Part shown: positions 52,996 to 61,925 of the stretch, in pieces
How the letters are laid out: each line of letters starts with the position of its first letter
Position numbering within the stretch: the stretch's first letter is position 1
Assembly: GCA_016715905.1 (NCBI GenBank)
Contig: JADJXI010000003.1
Span: 248,001 to 312,000 of the forward strand
Length of the DNA stretch: 64,000 nt
From: Sphingobacteriaceae bacterium
Lineage (GTDB): Bacteria > Bacteroidota > Bacteroidia > B-17B0 > Aurantibacillaceae
Reading direction: 5' to 3'
The notes under the pieces: generated by a model
Databases searched by the model: none
What the model was told of the DNA's origin: nothing
What the model saw: the letters and a program-made list of their open reading frames with translations, nothing else
Translations under genes and position numbers: made by a program

Positions 52996-54999
52996 ATGAG
53001 AAATATTAAAATAGTTGGGGTGATTGGTGCGGGCACAATGGGTGCGGCCATAGCTCAAAAATTTGCACAGGAAGGGTACACGGTATATTTGAATGATCGT
53101 GAACAAAAATTTGTTGATAAAGGAATTAATGGTATTCGCAATGTGTTAGAGCAGGGTATTGAAAGAAAATTATTTACTCGCGAACAGGTTGATAACGTAT
53201 TAACTAAAATCATCGGGTCAATAAAACAGGTTGATTTAGTTAAATGCGACCTCATCGTAGAAGCAATTTTTGAAGATTTTAAAATTAAATCTGAATTATT
53301 TAAAGCTTTGGATAAGATTGTGCCTAAAGAAACAATACTGGCTACCAATACTTCTTCATTTTCAGTAACTGAACTAGCCAAATCCGTTTCGAATCCGGCA
53401 AGATTTATCGGCCTCCATTATTTTTATCACGCAGCAAAAAATCGTTTGGTTGAAATTATTCCTGGGGCTCAAACCTCCGAAGAGACTTATAAATCTGTTC
53501 AAAATTTTTCAATTCAATCCGGTAAAGATGCCATCACCACAAAAGATGTTTATGGTTTTGCAGTGAATCGTTTTTTTGTCCCTTGGTTAAATGAAGCCTG
53601 TAAATTACTTAACGAAGGAATGGGTAGTATATTTGAAATAGATAATGTGTGCATGAAAATTTTTGGAATAGGAATGGGACCTTTTGCTTTAATGAATGCT
53701 ACTGGCGTTCCTATCGCAATGCACGCGCAAAAGACATTAGAACATTTTGGCCCTTCTTATAAAGTTTCGGAAAAACTTGAACAGCAAGTTAGTAGTGGAC
53801 AAAATTGGGATCTTAGTGATGTAGAAAATTCAAAGGTCACTTCCGAAAAAGAAATGTTAATAAGCGAAAGAATGTTAGGCTGTACTTTTTTTGTTTGCTC
53901 ACAAATATTAGAAGAAAAAGTTTGTTCTGCTGTGGATTTAAATAGAGGAGCAAAAATAGGATTGCGTTGGCGTTTTGGACCTATTGATCTTATGAGCAAA
54001 TATGGAGTGCCTGAAGTAGAAAGAATGGTTAATCGATATTGTGACTTATATAAAGAAGAAATACCGAAAGGGATAAAAGCTTCAAATTGGAAAATGGAAT
54101 TTATTACACTTACAATACACAACACTATCGCATGCATTACTATGTCAAGGCCTGAAGATTTGAATGCTTTGAACGAAGAAGTGGTTCAGCAACTAGATTC
54201 TAAATTCACAGAGGCGGAAAGTAATCCGAATGTAAAAACTATAATCTTAACCGGTTCCGGAAAGGCATTTGTTGCTGGTGCAGATATCAAGTTTTTTGTA
54301 AAAAATATTAAACAACAATCAATTGAGAAAATTGTAAATTTCACTAAATATGGGCAGGGAGTTTTCCGGAAAATTGATCAAAGTCGGAAAAAAGTGGTAA
54401 CGATTTTAAACGGTTTGGCATTAGGAGGAGGGATGGAACTGGCATTGTGCGCCGACGTTTTGTTGGCCGTAGACAAAACAAAAATTGCATTTCCTGAAAC
54501 CGGAATTGGTATATATCCGGGATTAGGTGGCACACAAAGAACAACCCAAAGAATTGGAAAAGGATTAGCGAAATACCTTGTATTGAGTGGACAAATGATA
54601 AGTGCCAAGCAAGCCTATGAAATTGGTTTGATTGACGGAATAATAAAAATGGAAGATATCTCAGCATATGTTTCCGGTGAAAGAGAAATTCCACCACGTG
54701 TTAATCAGAAATTGTCAGATAAATGGTTAGCAATAGCTAAATTGTATAGTGATAACAATTATAAGGATATCTTATTAGGGAATTATTCTAACGGAGGTTT
54801 GCAAAAAGAGGAAATTGAATCTTTAATAAAAGCCATGAAGTTTAAAGCACCTATTGCAATGAAATTTGCTGATGAACTAATTGAAGAAGCAAATGGTCCT
54901 GAATCAGAACTTACTAAATTAGTTGATATTTTTTCCACTAAAGATGCTCTTTTGGGTTTAAGCTCCATTGGTAAAAAGGTGGAGTATACCGGAGAATGA
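52996..54999 (+). CDS. 3-hydroxyacyl-CoA dehydrogenase / enoyl-CoA hydratase fusion
   Basis: 667 aa. Residues 1-385 are the dehydrogenase: GVIGAGTMGAAIAQKFA NAD motif, LHYFYHAAKNRLVEIIPG, TKDVYGFAVNRFFVPWLNEA. Residues about 395-667 are a crotonase: FVAGADIKFF, LNGLALGGGMELALCADVL, GIGIYPGLGGTQR. Dehydrogenase-first order is the reverse of FadB/FadJ and is that of the archaeal and FadN-like fusions. Likely oxidises 3-hydroxypimelyl-CoA and hydrates later beta-oxidation intermediates such as crotonyl-CoA. Last gene of the plus-strand aromatic block; 6 bp from a convergent gene, with no terminator seen. Confidence 0.92.
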   Translation: MRNIKIVGVIGAGTMGAAIAQKFAQEGYTVYLNDREQKFVDKGINGIRNVLEQGIERKLFTREQVDNVLTKIIGSIKQVDLVKCDLIVEAIFEDFKIKSELFKALDKIVPKETILATNTSSFSVTELAKSVSNPARFIGLHYFYHAAKNRLVEIIPGAQTSEETYKSVQNFSIQSGKDAITTKDVYGFAVNRFFVPWLNEACKLLNEGMGSIFEIDNVCMKIFGIGMGPFALMNATGVPIAMHAQKTLEHFGPSYKVSEKLEQQVSSGQNWDLSDVENSKVTSEKEMLISERMLGCTFFVCSQILEEKVCSAVDLNRGAKIGLRWRFGPIDLMSKYGVPEVERMVNRYCDLYKEEIPKGIKASNWKMEFITLTIHNTIACITMSRPEDLNALNEEVVQQLDSKFTEAESNPNVKTIILTGSGKAFVAGADIKFFVKNIKQQSIEKIVNFTKYGQGVFRKIDQSRKKVVTILNGLALGGGMELALCADVLLAVDKTKIAFPETGIGIYPGLGGTQRTTQRIGKGLAKYLVLSGQMISAKQAYEIGLIDGIIKMEDISAYVSGEREIPPRVNQKLSDKWLAIAKLYSDNNYKDILLGNYSNGGLQKEEIESLIKAMKFKAPIAMKFADELIEEANGPESELTKLVDIFSTKDALLGLSSIGKKVEYTGE

Positions 55000-55005
55000 A
55001 AAAAA

Positions 55006-55818
55006 TTAATTGAGAATTAATAGAAATTCATTAATTTTATTTAAAACAAATTCCTGTTTTTCTAAATGTGGTGAGTGCCCACATTTTTCAATGATTACCT
55101 TCTTATTATTCTTATTTTTACAATGTTTCATAATTGAATCTACTTGTGATTCTGTTCCGTATTTATCCTCTTCTCCTTGTATAACCAATACAGGCGCCTT
55201 AATGTACCCTAGGTACGATTCTATATTCCATTGTTTAAATGATTCCCTTTTAATTGTACGCGTAAAAGCAAGCAATGTGCTTTCGGTATGGCCGAAGTGA
55301 TATTTACTTAATTTTTTCCTGAATATTTCATTGGAATAATATTTATTTTCAAGCGCATGTGCACTTGTTATACTAATATTTTCAGTAAAAACATGAGCTG
55401 CCATACTAACTAGGGCTTTAACATTTTCAGGAAACATAGAAGCGTAAAGTAAGGCAATGCTTGCACCATCGCTATGCCCAATTAATATTAATTCTCTATT
55501 TTGTAATTTTAATTTTTCCAGAAATAAGGGAAGGTTAATGCGCGATTCATATTCTAGGTATTCATCTGATCTTTCTTCTTGTAAGGGTGTTGAAAAGCCA
55601 TAACCGTAGCGATCAAAAACAAGTCCGGGTAAGTTTAATTCACTACAAAGTTTTTCAGGAAAATTTTTGAATTGAAGAATACTCCCCATTCCTTCGTGTA
55701 AAAAAAGGAGAATAGGCCGGCCTGCTTTTAGTTCACCAATAATGGTGTAAGCAATTTTTATTTTTTTGTTGAGATTTACGTACAGCATCTGGTATGCAAT
55801 TTGCAAAAAATACTGCAC
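55006..55818 (-). CDS. Alpha/beta hydrolase
   Basis: 270 aa as given; an ATG at 55788 (MLYVNL) would be ten residues shorter and is equally possible. HEGMGS oxyanion region, VFDRYGYGFS, nucleophile elbow GHSDGAS (about residues 117-123), VIQGEEDKYG (Asp) and GHSPHLEKQ (His). Aromatic ring-cleavage hydrolases of the MhpC type share this fold, but the substrate cannot be told from sequence. It lies 22 bp after the hemerythrin gene on the hcr strand and is the last gene there. Confidence 0.8.
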   Translation of the reverse strand: MQYFLQIAYQMLYVNLNKKIKIAYTIIGELKAGRPILLFLHEGMGSILQFKNFPEKLCSELNLPGLVFDRYGYGFSTPLQEERSDEYLEYESRINLPLFLEKLKLQNRELILIGHSDGASIALLYASMFPENVKALVSMAAHVFTENISITSAHALENKYYSNEIFRKKLSKYHFGHTESTLLAFTRTIKRESFKQWNIESYLGYIKAPVLVIQGEEDKYGTESQVDSIMKHCKNKNNKKVIIEKCGHSPHLEKQEFVLNKINEFLLILN

Positions 55819-55840
55819 ATTAAGAATATTTCTGTATGAA

Positions 55841-56377
55841 TTAGCTGGTTTTGATTAGTGCGGGAATTTTCTCTATCTCTAGCTTATTTTCTTTTCCAAG
55901 TTCTCTATCTATATCGGAAAAGCGAAAAAATATTTCCTCTAATTCTTTTTCAGTAAATAAATTTTCGGCCATAACGAAAAGTTCATCGTTTTCGATGGCA
56001 ATATGGTCCATTAATTCGGTAATGAGTTTTTCTAAAATACTTTGAACTTTCTCAAAGTTTTTTTCTTCTAAAGCATCAATCGCTTCAGCAATATATTCCC
56101 TAAAATTCTCATGATGTTCCTTTAGCTCATCCAAAATACCTTGAAGCAGGAATTCCGGGTGTTGGCTCATAGCCGGGAACAATATCTCTTCTTCTTTAAA
56201 ATGATGATATCCATCACTGTATTTTTGGAGGAAGTAAAAAATATATTCAACTTGTTTTTGGTAATGTTGTTCATCTGTTTTCCATTCATCTTTTAGTGTA
56301 AAAATAATATTATTCAATTTACTGATATGCTCATGCTCTATATTTAGAATATGAATGGGGTTATTTTTTATGTTCAT
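55841..56377 (-). CDS. Hemerythrin HHE domain protein
   Basis: 178 aa. The metal ligands are visible in IEHEHISKL, HHFKEEEILFPAM, LKEHHENFRE and HIAIENDELFVMAE, the four-helix di-iron pattern. The function is probably oxygen or NO binding or iron handling for the oxygen-labile Mo/Fe-S enzymes encoded on the same strand. It overlaps hcrB by 4 bp (ATGA), so it is part of the hcr operon. Not a member of the Ric subfamily, having no paired-Cys N-terminal domain. Confidence 0.87.
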   Translation of the reverse strand: MNIKNNPIHILNIEHEHISKLNNIIFTLKDEWKTDEQHYQKQVEYIFYFLQKYSDGYHHFKEEEILFPAMSQHPEFLLQGILDELKEHHENFREYIAEAIDALEEKNFEKVQSILEKLITELMDHIAIENDELFVMAENLFTEKELEEIFFRFSDIDRELGKENKLEIEKIPALIKTS

Positions 56378-57312
56378 ATACCTAAGTTTTTGTAACTTTT
56401 TTGAATAAAAATAGATACCATGTTTCTTCTGTAATTTCGGGTAAAAACATCGTTATTCACCGGGCGAGCAATCTTCAATATACGTTTGGACAATAAATCC
56501 ACCGATTCATTTTTATCTGTTTCAATAAATACAGGTTTAGGATCTATTCCTGTTAAGGTCACTCTTATTTTTCCACTTTCATCAATACTTACGGCTGAAC
56601 TTAAGGAAGTAAATTCCAATGATTCTCTTAGGCGAAGCTTTTGAAAATCGCAATTTACAGCGTTTGAATGAGGGATAAGAATTTCCAATATTAAATCCGT
56701 GTTGCGAATGTTTCTTGGATTAACACCGTCGCCGGTATAAATATTTTGTAAGAGTTCTGTTTTTTCTGCGCCTTCTTTTGTAATATACCTGATTTTGGAT
56801 TGTAAACTAATTAATACGGCTGCAGTATCAGAAACACATTCTGAGAAACAAGCATTATCACCACCTGTAGCAATGCAAACATTGCCGTTGCATTTTAAAC
56901 AATGACCAACTGCTTCTCTCCACCATTCGGATTGGTTATAATACAAACATCTGTTTTCACATAAGATATTTCCACCTATGGTTGCATTTGATCTTATTAA
57001 AGGTGTTCCTACAGAGGCTGCTGCTTTAGTTAAAGCCGGAATCTTATGTTGTAATACAGGATGTTTTATTAGATCATGTAAAGTAACTAGTGCACCAATT
57101 CGAATATATTCTCCGTGCTCGTTAATATTTTTCAATTCGTTTAATGAAGTGATGTCAATTAATACTAAACTTTTTTCATTGTTTTGAAATTTATTAACCA
57201 TTATATCTGTTCCTCCTGCAATAAACCGTGCGGTTTCATTATGGATTTTGGCTAAATGAACTGCATCTGAAATTGTTGTTGGGAGAATATATTTTTTTTC
57301 GTGAACCATCAT
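56374..57312 (-). CDS. hcrB: 4-hydroxybenzoyl-CoA reductase FAD subunit HcrB
   Basis: 312 aa. FAD-binding motifs IAGGTDIMVN (about 31-40) and TIGGNILC (111-118). Between 118 and 159 lies a Cys-rich insertion: C118, C122, C138, C141, C146, C155, C159, in the place where HcrB, unlike xanthine dehydrogenase FAD subunits, holds an extra [4Fe-4S] cluster in a loop of about 40 residues. This makes 4-hydroxybenzoyl-CoA reductase the best assignment. Electrons run from ferredoxin inward to the Mo site to remove the para-hydroxyl. It overlaps the hcrC-hcrA gene by 4 bp. Confidence 0.9.
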   Translation of the reverse strand: MMVHEKKYILPTTISDAVHLAKIHNETARFIAGGTDIMVNKFQNNEKSLVLIDITSLNELKNINEHGEYIRIGALVTLHDLIKHPVLQHKIPALTKAAASVGTPLIRSNATIGGNILCENRCLYYNQSEWWREAVGHCLKCNGNVCIATGGDNACFSECVSDTAAVLISLQSKIRYITKEGAEKTELLQNIYTGDGVNPRNIRNTDLILEILIPHSNAVNCDFQKLRLRESLEFTSLSSAVSIDESGKIRVTLTGIDPKPVFIETDKNESVDLLSKRILKIARPVNNDVFTRNYRRNMVSIFIQKSYKNLGI

Positions 57313-60110
57313 AAGGCAGAAGTTTTTTTAAGGTTTAATTCTTTCATTTTTTTTAGGATTTCCTCAGGCCGAACTGGTAAGGAAGTAATGCGAACTCCTA
57401 CTGCATTGTAAATGGCATTGGTAATAGCGGGTAAGGACGGATGTAAAGCTCCTTCTCCGCATTCTTTACCTCCAAATGGTCCTTCCGGGTCAATAGTTTC
57501 AATAATATTAGTATGAATATCCGGCACATCTAAGGAAGTAGGAATTTTATAGTTTAGAAAATTAGCGTTAGCTAGCAAACCTTTATGGTACAACATTTCT
57601 TCGCTGATAGCTTGTCCCATGCCCATATGCCATGATCCTTCCAGTTGCCCTTGTACAGCAAGTGGATTTATAGCCTTACCGCAATCATGTGCGCCCCACA
57701 TATTTAATACTTTTACGGCACCAGTTTGGATGTCAACTTTTACTTCAGCAACCAGTGCACCAAAACTATACGAAGGACTTAATCCCGCTCCAGCGCCTTT
57801 AAAATCTCCCCCCAGTTTTGGTGAATTATATGCGCCACTCACGGTTAATGCGCCTACTTTACGGGTAGCAATTTCTACGGCATCGTTCCAGCTTAAATCA
57901 ATATGCTTATCGGATGTAAAAACTCTTCTGTTTTCAAATATTAATTCATCGGTATTTCGATCAAATTTCAGGCTCACACTTTTCATAATTATGTTTTTTA
58001 GATTTTCCGCAGCTGTTTTAGCTGCATTGCCGGCCATAAATGTTACGCGGCTAGAATAACTGCCCAAATCAATTGGAGTAAGCAAGGTGTCGGCAGCTAA
58101 TACATAAATATCATCAATATTTATCCCTAGCACTTCTCCAACTACAATGGCTAACATGGTGTCGCTTCCCTGGCCTATGTCGCTTGCTCCGGAAGTTATC
58201 AATACTCTTCCGTCAAGATCCACCTTCAAATGTACAACAGATTGAGGGTATTCATTCCAGTGTATAGGCAAAGCACTTCCGCTTATAAAAAAACCGCATG
58301 CCATTCCAATGCCGTGTCCTTTTTCAAGTTTGCCGAATTTTTGCTTCCATCCCGATTCTTCCACAACTTTTTGCAAACTCAATTTACTACCATTAGAAGT
58401 AATGCGATATTGGCCAACAGTAAGTGTATGCGAGTCCAAAAAATTTTTCATTCGCAATTCGCATGGATCTATTTTTAATTTTTCAGCCATACAATCTAGC
58501 ATAGTTTCAATGGCAAAACGCGAGTTTACCGCCCCATGACCTCGCATGGCACCCGATTGAGGTTTATTGGTGTAAACACGTAAGGTTTTAAATCCAAAAT
58601 TTTCCAATTTGTATGGAGCTTGTAATAACACGCCATTATAATACGATGTTACTACTCCAAAACTTCCGTAAGCACCTCCGTCGATTAAAATATTAGCATC
58701 CAAAACTTTTAACAAGCCTTTGGAGTCAATGCCTATTGACATATTGATTTTACCCGGATGACGCCCGTGGTTACTTAAAAACACCTCTTCTCTATTGAAA
58801 CGGGTGCGTACAGGTCGTCCGGTTTTTCTGGCAATATGTGCTATAATCATTTCATGTGGAAAAGGATCACTTTTTCCGCCAAATCCTCCTCCTACGTATG
58901 GTTTGATAACACGAACCCTACTCATTGGCACTTCTAATACTTTAGCTAAAAAGCGGTGTAAATAATGTGGAACTTGTGTAGCCGTGATAATGTTTAATCC
59001 ATTTTCGTCCCACCAGGCGGTAGCAGCATGCGGTTCAGTAAATGCGTGGTTAATCCCCTTAAAGTCAAAACTCATGTCGAGCCTATGATCGGCTTCTTCG
59101 AGACCTTTTTTCTGATCGCCAAAGCGAAGTTCTGCTTTTTTATGAATATTATTATTAAACTTTACATGTGCATGAATTTTTTCCTTTTCCCCAATATCCT
59201 GAATTGATTCATCCATTTCAAGAAATGGATGAATTGGTGAATATTCCACTTTGATTAATCGACATGCGGCTTCAGCCAATTCTTCAGTTTCTGCTGCAAC
59301 GGCGGCAACAATTTCTCCTACATATCTTGTTTTATGAACAGCCATTGCCGTTTCATCCTGTGAAATGGGTAGTACGCCAAATGAAATGGGTAATTCTTTT
59401 CCAGTTAAAATGTATTTAACCCCTTTTAGATTATTAGCTTTATCAGTATTAATAGAAATGATATGAGCGTGTGGGTATGTGCTACGAAGGAATCGGCAAT
59501 GAAGTGCATTTTTGGTTTGTATATCATCCGCATAATCGGCACTTCCCGTAACTTTTTTGTTTGCTTCAATATAGGGTCGACCAACTCCCACCAGATGCTT
59601 TACTTTTTCATCTTTTTCTGATTTGCAATCTCCGTTGCAAGTGCATTTATCCTCATTCTTTACATAAGCTTCAATGGCATCTATGATTTTAATGTAACCG
59701 GTACAACGACATAAATTTCCGGAAATAGCTTCTCTAATTTCATTACGTGAAGGGTTAGGATTTTCATTTAAAAACGATAAAGAAGTCATTATCATTCCGG
59801 GGGTGCAATAACCGCATTGTACAGCACCGTATTCAACAAATTTTTTCTGAAGGCGGTGCATTTTTTCTGCGTCACCAATACCTTCAATGGTAGTAATACT
59901 TAAGCCTTCATACCTTAAGGCGGGAGAAATACAGCTTTGTACCGGTTTGCCTTCGGCCCAAACGGTACACGCGCCACAGCTTCCTTGTTCACATCCTATT
60001 TTAGTTCCGGTGAGGAAAACTTTTTCTCGTAACACTCTGGCCAACGTATCATGCTCATTTACCAATAAATTATGTTCATGGCCATTGACGATCAGTTTCA
60101 ATATTTTCAT
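57309..60110 (-). CDS. 4-hydroxybenzoyl-CoA reductase, fused HcrC-HcrA
   Basis: 933 aa. Residues 1-150 are HcrC with two [2Fe-2S] clusters: C40, C45, C48, C60 and C99, C102, C134, C136. A linker with extra Cys (C156, C158, C162) joins it to the Mo subunit HcrA (about 175-920). In it HYLHRFLAKVL, VGGGFGGKSDPFPHE, GAMRGHGAVNSRF and GGKECGEGALHP (catalytic Glu) belong to the xanthine oxidase family. In Thauera and Rhodopseudomonas these are separate subunits, so the fusion is unusual. Together with HcrB it would reduce 4-hydroxybenzoyl-CoA to benzoyl-CoA. Confidence 0.9.
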   Translation of the reverse strand: MKILKLIVNGHEHNLLVNEHDTLARVLREKVFLTGTKIGCEQGSCGACTVWAEGKPVQSCISPALRYEGLSITTIEGIGDAEKMHRLQKKFVEYGAVQCGYCTPGMIMTSLSFLNENPNPSRNEIREAISGNLCRCTGYIKIIDAIEAYVKNEDKCTCNGDCKSEKDEKVKHLVGVGRPYIEANKKVTGSADYADDIQTKNALHCRFLRSTYPHAHIISINTDKANNLKGVKYILTGKELPISFGVLPISQDETAMAVHKTRYVGEIVAAVAAETEELAEAACRLIKVEYSPIHPFLEMDESIQDIGEKEKIHAHVKFNNNIHKKAELRFGDQKKGLEEADHRLDMSFDFKGINHAFTEPHAATAWWDENGLNIITATQVPHYLHRFLAKVLEVPMSRVRVIKPYVGGGFGGKSDPFPHEMIIAHIARKTGRPVRTRFNREEVFLSNHGRHPGKINMSIGIDSKGLLKVLDANILIDGGAYGSFGVVTSYYNGVLLQAPYKLENFGFKTLRVYTNKPQSGAMRGHGAVNSRFAIETMLDCMAEKLKIDPCELRMKNFLDSHTLTVGQYRITSNGSKLSLQKVVEESGWKQKFGKLEKGHGIGMACGFFISGSALPIHWNEYPQSVVHLKVDLDGRVLITSGASDIGQGSDTMLAIVVGEVLGINIDDIYVLAADTLLTPIDLGSYSSRVTFMAGNAAKTAAENLKNIIMKSVSLKFDRNTDELIFENRRVFTSDKHIDLSWNDAVEIATRKVGALTVSGAYNSPKLGGDFKGAGAGLSPSYSFGALVAEVKVDIQTGAVKVLNMWGAHDCGKAINPLAVQGQLEGSWHMGMGQAISEEMLYHKGLLANANFLNYKIPTSLDVPDIHTNIIETIDPEGPFGGKECGEGALHPSLPAITNAIYNAVGVRITSLPVRPEEILKKMKELNLKKTSAL

Positions 60111-60919
60111 ATGTATTCTCCTGATATTAATTTATAACTGGTTGACTTTATTTTTTCTTTATTCTTTAATTGAATTATTTTAGCAAGTATACTCACGGCT
60201 ATTTCTTCAGGGGCATGAGCGTGAATATCGATTCCCATTGGAGAGTCAATTTCAGCAAACTTATTTTCTGTGCAAATTCCTCCTGATATGAACATTTTTT
60301 TTGTGACCTCTACTTTTCTTTTACTTCCAATCATCCCTAAATAGCCAAATGGTTTATTAATGCAAAAACCGAGAATTTCCCTGTCCATGGAATGATCTCT
60401 TGTCATGATTGCTATAAAAGTATTTTCATCAAAAGGAAGAGTTGGCAAGATTTCTTTGTAAGACATTTGAATTTTATTGATTTTATGAAGTGAAATTTTT
60501 TCTTGTTCAGATTTTCGATCATCAATCACATAAACTTCAAATTCTAAAGCGCTCGCTAATTTAGAAAGGGCTCGTCCTACATGTCCCGCACCAAAAACAT
60601 AAAGTCTTTTTGCCCGTTCTACATAATCTATAAAAACACTTACTTTACCACCACAACACATGCCGTGTTGCTGTAAGAGATTATGGTTAAAGTGTTCTGA
60701 TTTCTTCTGGATAATAACATTTATTGCATTTTCGATTACTTTTTTTTCCAAATCACCACCACCCACAGTACCAAAAATCTTTCCGTCTCTACAAACAATC
60801 ATTTTAGCACCAGTCTTCATGGGTGTTGAACCGCTACTGGAAACTATAGTACACAGTGCGCAAGAGGAATTTGCTTTTAAAACATCGTCTATTATCGAAT
60901 AAATATTTTTCATATTCAT
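60107..60919 (-). CDS. XdhC/CoxI family molybdenum enzyme maturation protein
   Basis: 270 aa. N-terminal XdhC domain with SSGSTPMKTGAKMIV and GTVGGGDLEKKVI, then CCGGKVSVFIDYV, followed by a Rossmann domain (FGAGHVGRALSKLA, about residues 118-131). XdhC-type proteins sulfurate or insert the cofactor into xanthine oxidase family enzymes, so this is likely the chaperone of HcrAB. It overlaps the 5' end of hcrC-hcrA by 4 bp. Confidence 0.9.
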   Translation of the reverse strand: MNMKNIYSIIDDVLKANSSCALCTIVSSSGSTPMKTGAKMIVCRDGKIFGTVGGGDLEKKVIENAINVIIQKKSEHFNHNLLQQHGMCCGGKVSVFIDYVERAKRLYVFGAGHVGRALSKLASALEFEVYVIDDRKSEQEKISLHKINKIQMSYKEILPTLPFDENTFIAIMTRDHSMDREILGFCINKPFGYLGMIGSKRKVEVTKKMFISGGICTENKFAEIDSPMGIDIHAHAPEEIAVSILAKIIQLKNKEKIKSTSYKLISGEYI

Positions 60920-61510
60920 CTAATTATTCAATATATAATGCTCATAATCTTCTGGTGTATCAATATCCAAATGGATACAGGAATCATTCACATTCACTCG
61001 TTTGCTTATTGATTTTTTTAATTCAACATCTAATCTGCTATTTGATGGAGCCTTAAGTAATAACTTCATCATTTTTTGATTTATTAATACAGGGTGCCCA
61101 CCTTTATCAGAATAAACCGGTATGATAGAATCTGCAGTATGTTTTAAACTATGCAAAACGAAAAAGGTGTTTGGATTGAGTTCGGGACAATCAGTATTAT
61201 GTATGAAGCAGTAGTTGAATTTTTTGAGTGCTTTCAACCCGCATTGAATGGAATAAAATCTTTCACTTTTATTGTTTTCATTAATTACCATTTGTATGCG
61301 TTTGGTGTTATGTACATCTATTATTTTTCGAATTTCTTCGGAATGAAGGGTAGAGGTAACAATTATAATTTTATCTAAATTGCAAGTTAGCGCAGCTCGA
61401 ATTTGATTTTCAAGAAAAGAAATTCCGGAGGGAGTTTTTAATAAAAATTTGCATTCACCCATACGTTCTGATTTGCCGGCAGCAAGTAATATTAATGCAG
61501 TTTTTTCCAG
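60920..61510 (-). CDS. MocA-like molybdenum cofactor nucleotidyltransferase with probable CTG start
   Basis: 197 aa if translation begins at the CTG at 61510: EKTALILLAAGKSERMGECKF then holds the LAAGxSxRMG nucleotide-binding motif. The first ATG in frame, at 61462, would lie inside this motif and destroy it, and no ATG, GTG or TTG exists between 61462 and the stop upstream (at about 61522). So a rare start (CTG, or ATT upstream) or a sequence error is likely. The rest has HNTDCPELNP and SDKGGHPVLIN, as in MocA. In the hcr operon it would add CMP to Mo-molybdopterin for Hcr. The ferredoxin gene ends just upstream at 61516. Confidence 0.78.
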   Translation of the reverse strand: MEKTALILLAAGKSERMGECKFLLKTPSGISFLENQIRAALTCNLDKIIIVTSTLHSEEIRKIIDVHNTKRIQMVINENNKSERFYSIQCGLKALKKFNYCFIHNTDCPELNPNTFFVLHSLKHTADSIIPVYSDKGGHPVLINQKMMKLLLKAPSNSRLDVELKKSISKRVNVNDSCIHLDIDTPEDYEHYILNN

Positions 61511-61515
61511 TTTAA

Positions 61516-61863
61516 TTAATTATGCAGTAAATTTTTTTTTGCTTCAAGTTCTTCTTGTGTTTCTTTATGATTTTCATCAATAACACAACAGTCTACCGGA
61601 CAGACAGAAGCGCATTGAGGCTCATCATGGAATCCGGTGCATTCTGTACATTTGTCGGGTACAATGTAATAGAAATCGTTTGAAACTGCTTTATTTCTAT
61701 CATCGGCATTCACTTTACTTCCATTAGTAAGTGTAATTTCTCCGCTTAAATTTGTTCCATCGGCAAAACTCCATTCTTCGGCATTTTTATAAATTGCATT
61801 GTTCGGACATTCGGGTTCACATGCTCCACAATTAATACAGTCATCAGTTATTATTATTGCCAT
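61516..61863 (-). CDS. fdx: 2[4Fe-4S] ferredoxin
   Basis: 115 aa. First cluster motif CINCGACEPECP (residues about 9-20), second CTECTGFHDEPQCASVCP, where the longer spacing and the C-terminal extension resemble the Allochromatium/Thauera-type ferredoxins of low potential. A loop of about 40 residues separates them. In Thauera such a ferredoxin is the electron donor of benzoyl-CoA reductase. It is divergent from korA, which encodes the enzyme that can reduce it, and they share the box at 61926. Confidence 0.9.
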   Translation of the reverse strand: MAIIITDDCINCGACEPECPNNAIYKNAEEWSFADGTNLSGEITLTNGSKVNADDRNKAVSNDFYYIVPDKCTECTGFHDEPQCASVCPVDCCVIDENHKETQEELEAKKNLLHN

Positions 61864-61925
61864 AATTTATTTTTTAGAGGGTGAATAACTAAGCGTTAAG
61901 TTATGGATCTTAGCAAAAATAAGGT

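Noticed and set aside
53757..54137. Long open frame on the minus strand inside the dehydrogenase/hydratase gene
   Set aside because: Antisense to a clearly coding gene, with no recognisable domain; many such shadows occur in this AT-rich DNA.
38140..54999. Class II (tungsten-type, Bam) benzoyl-CoA reductase
   Set aside because: No BamB-like aldehyde oxidoreductase or electron-bifurcating subunits are present. Oah is shared by both pathways and does not prove class II.
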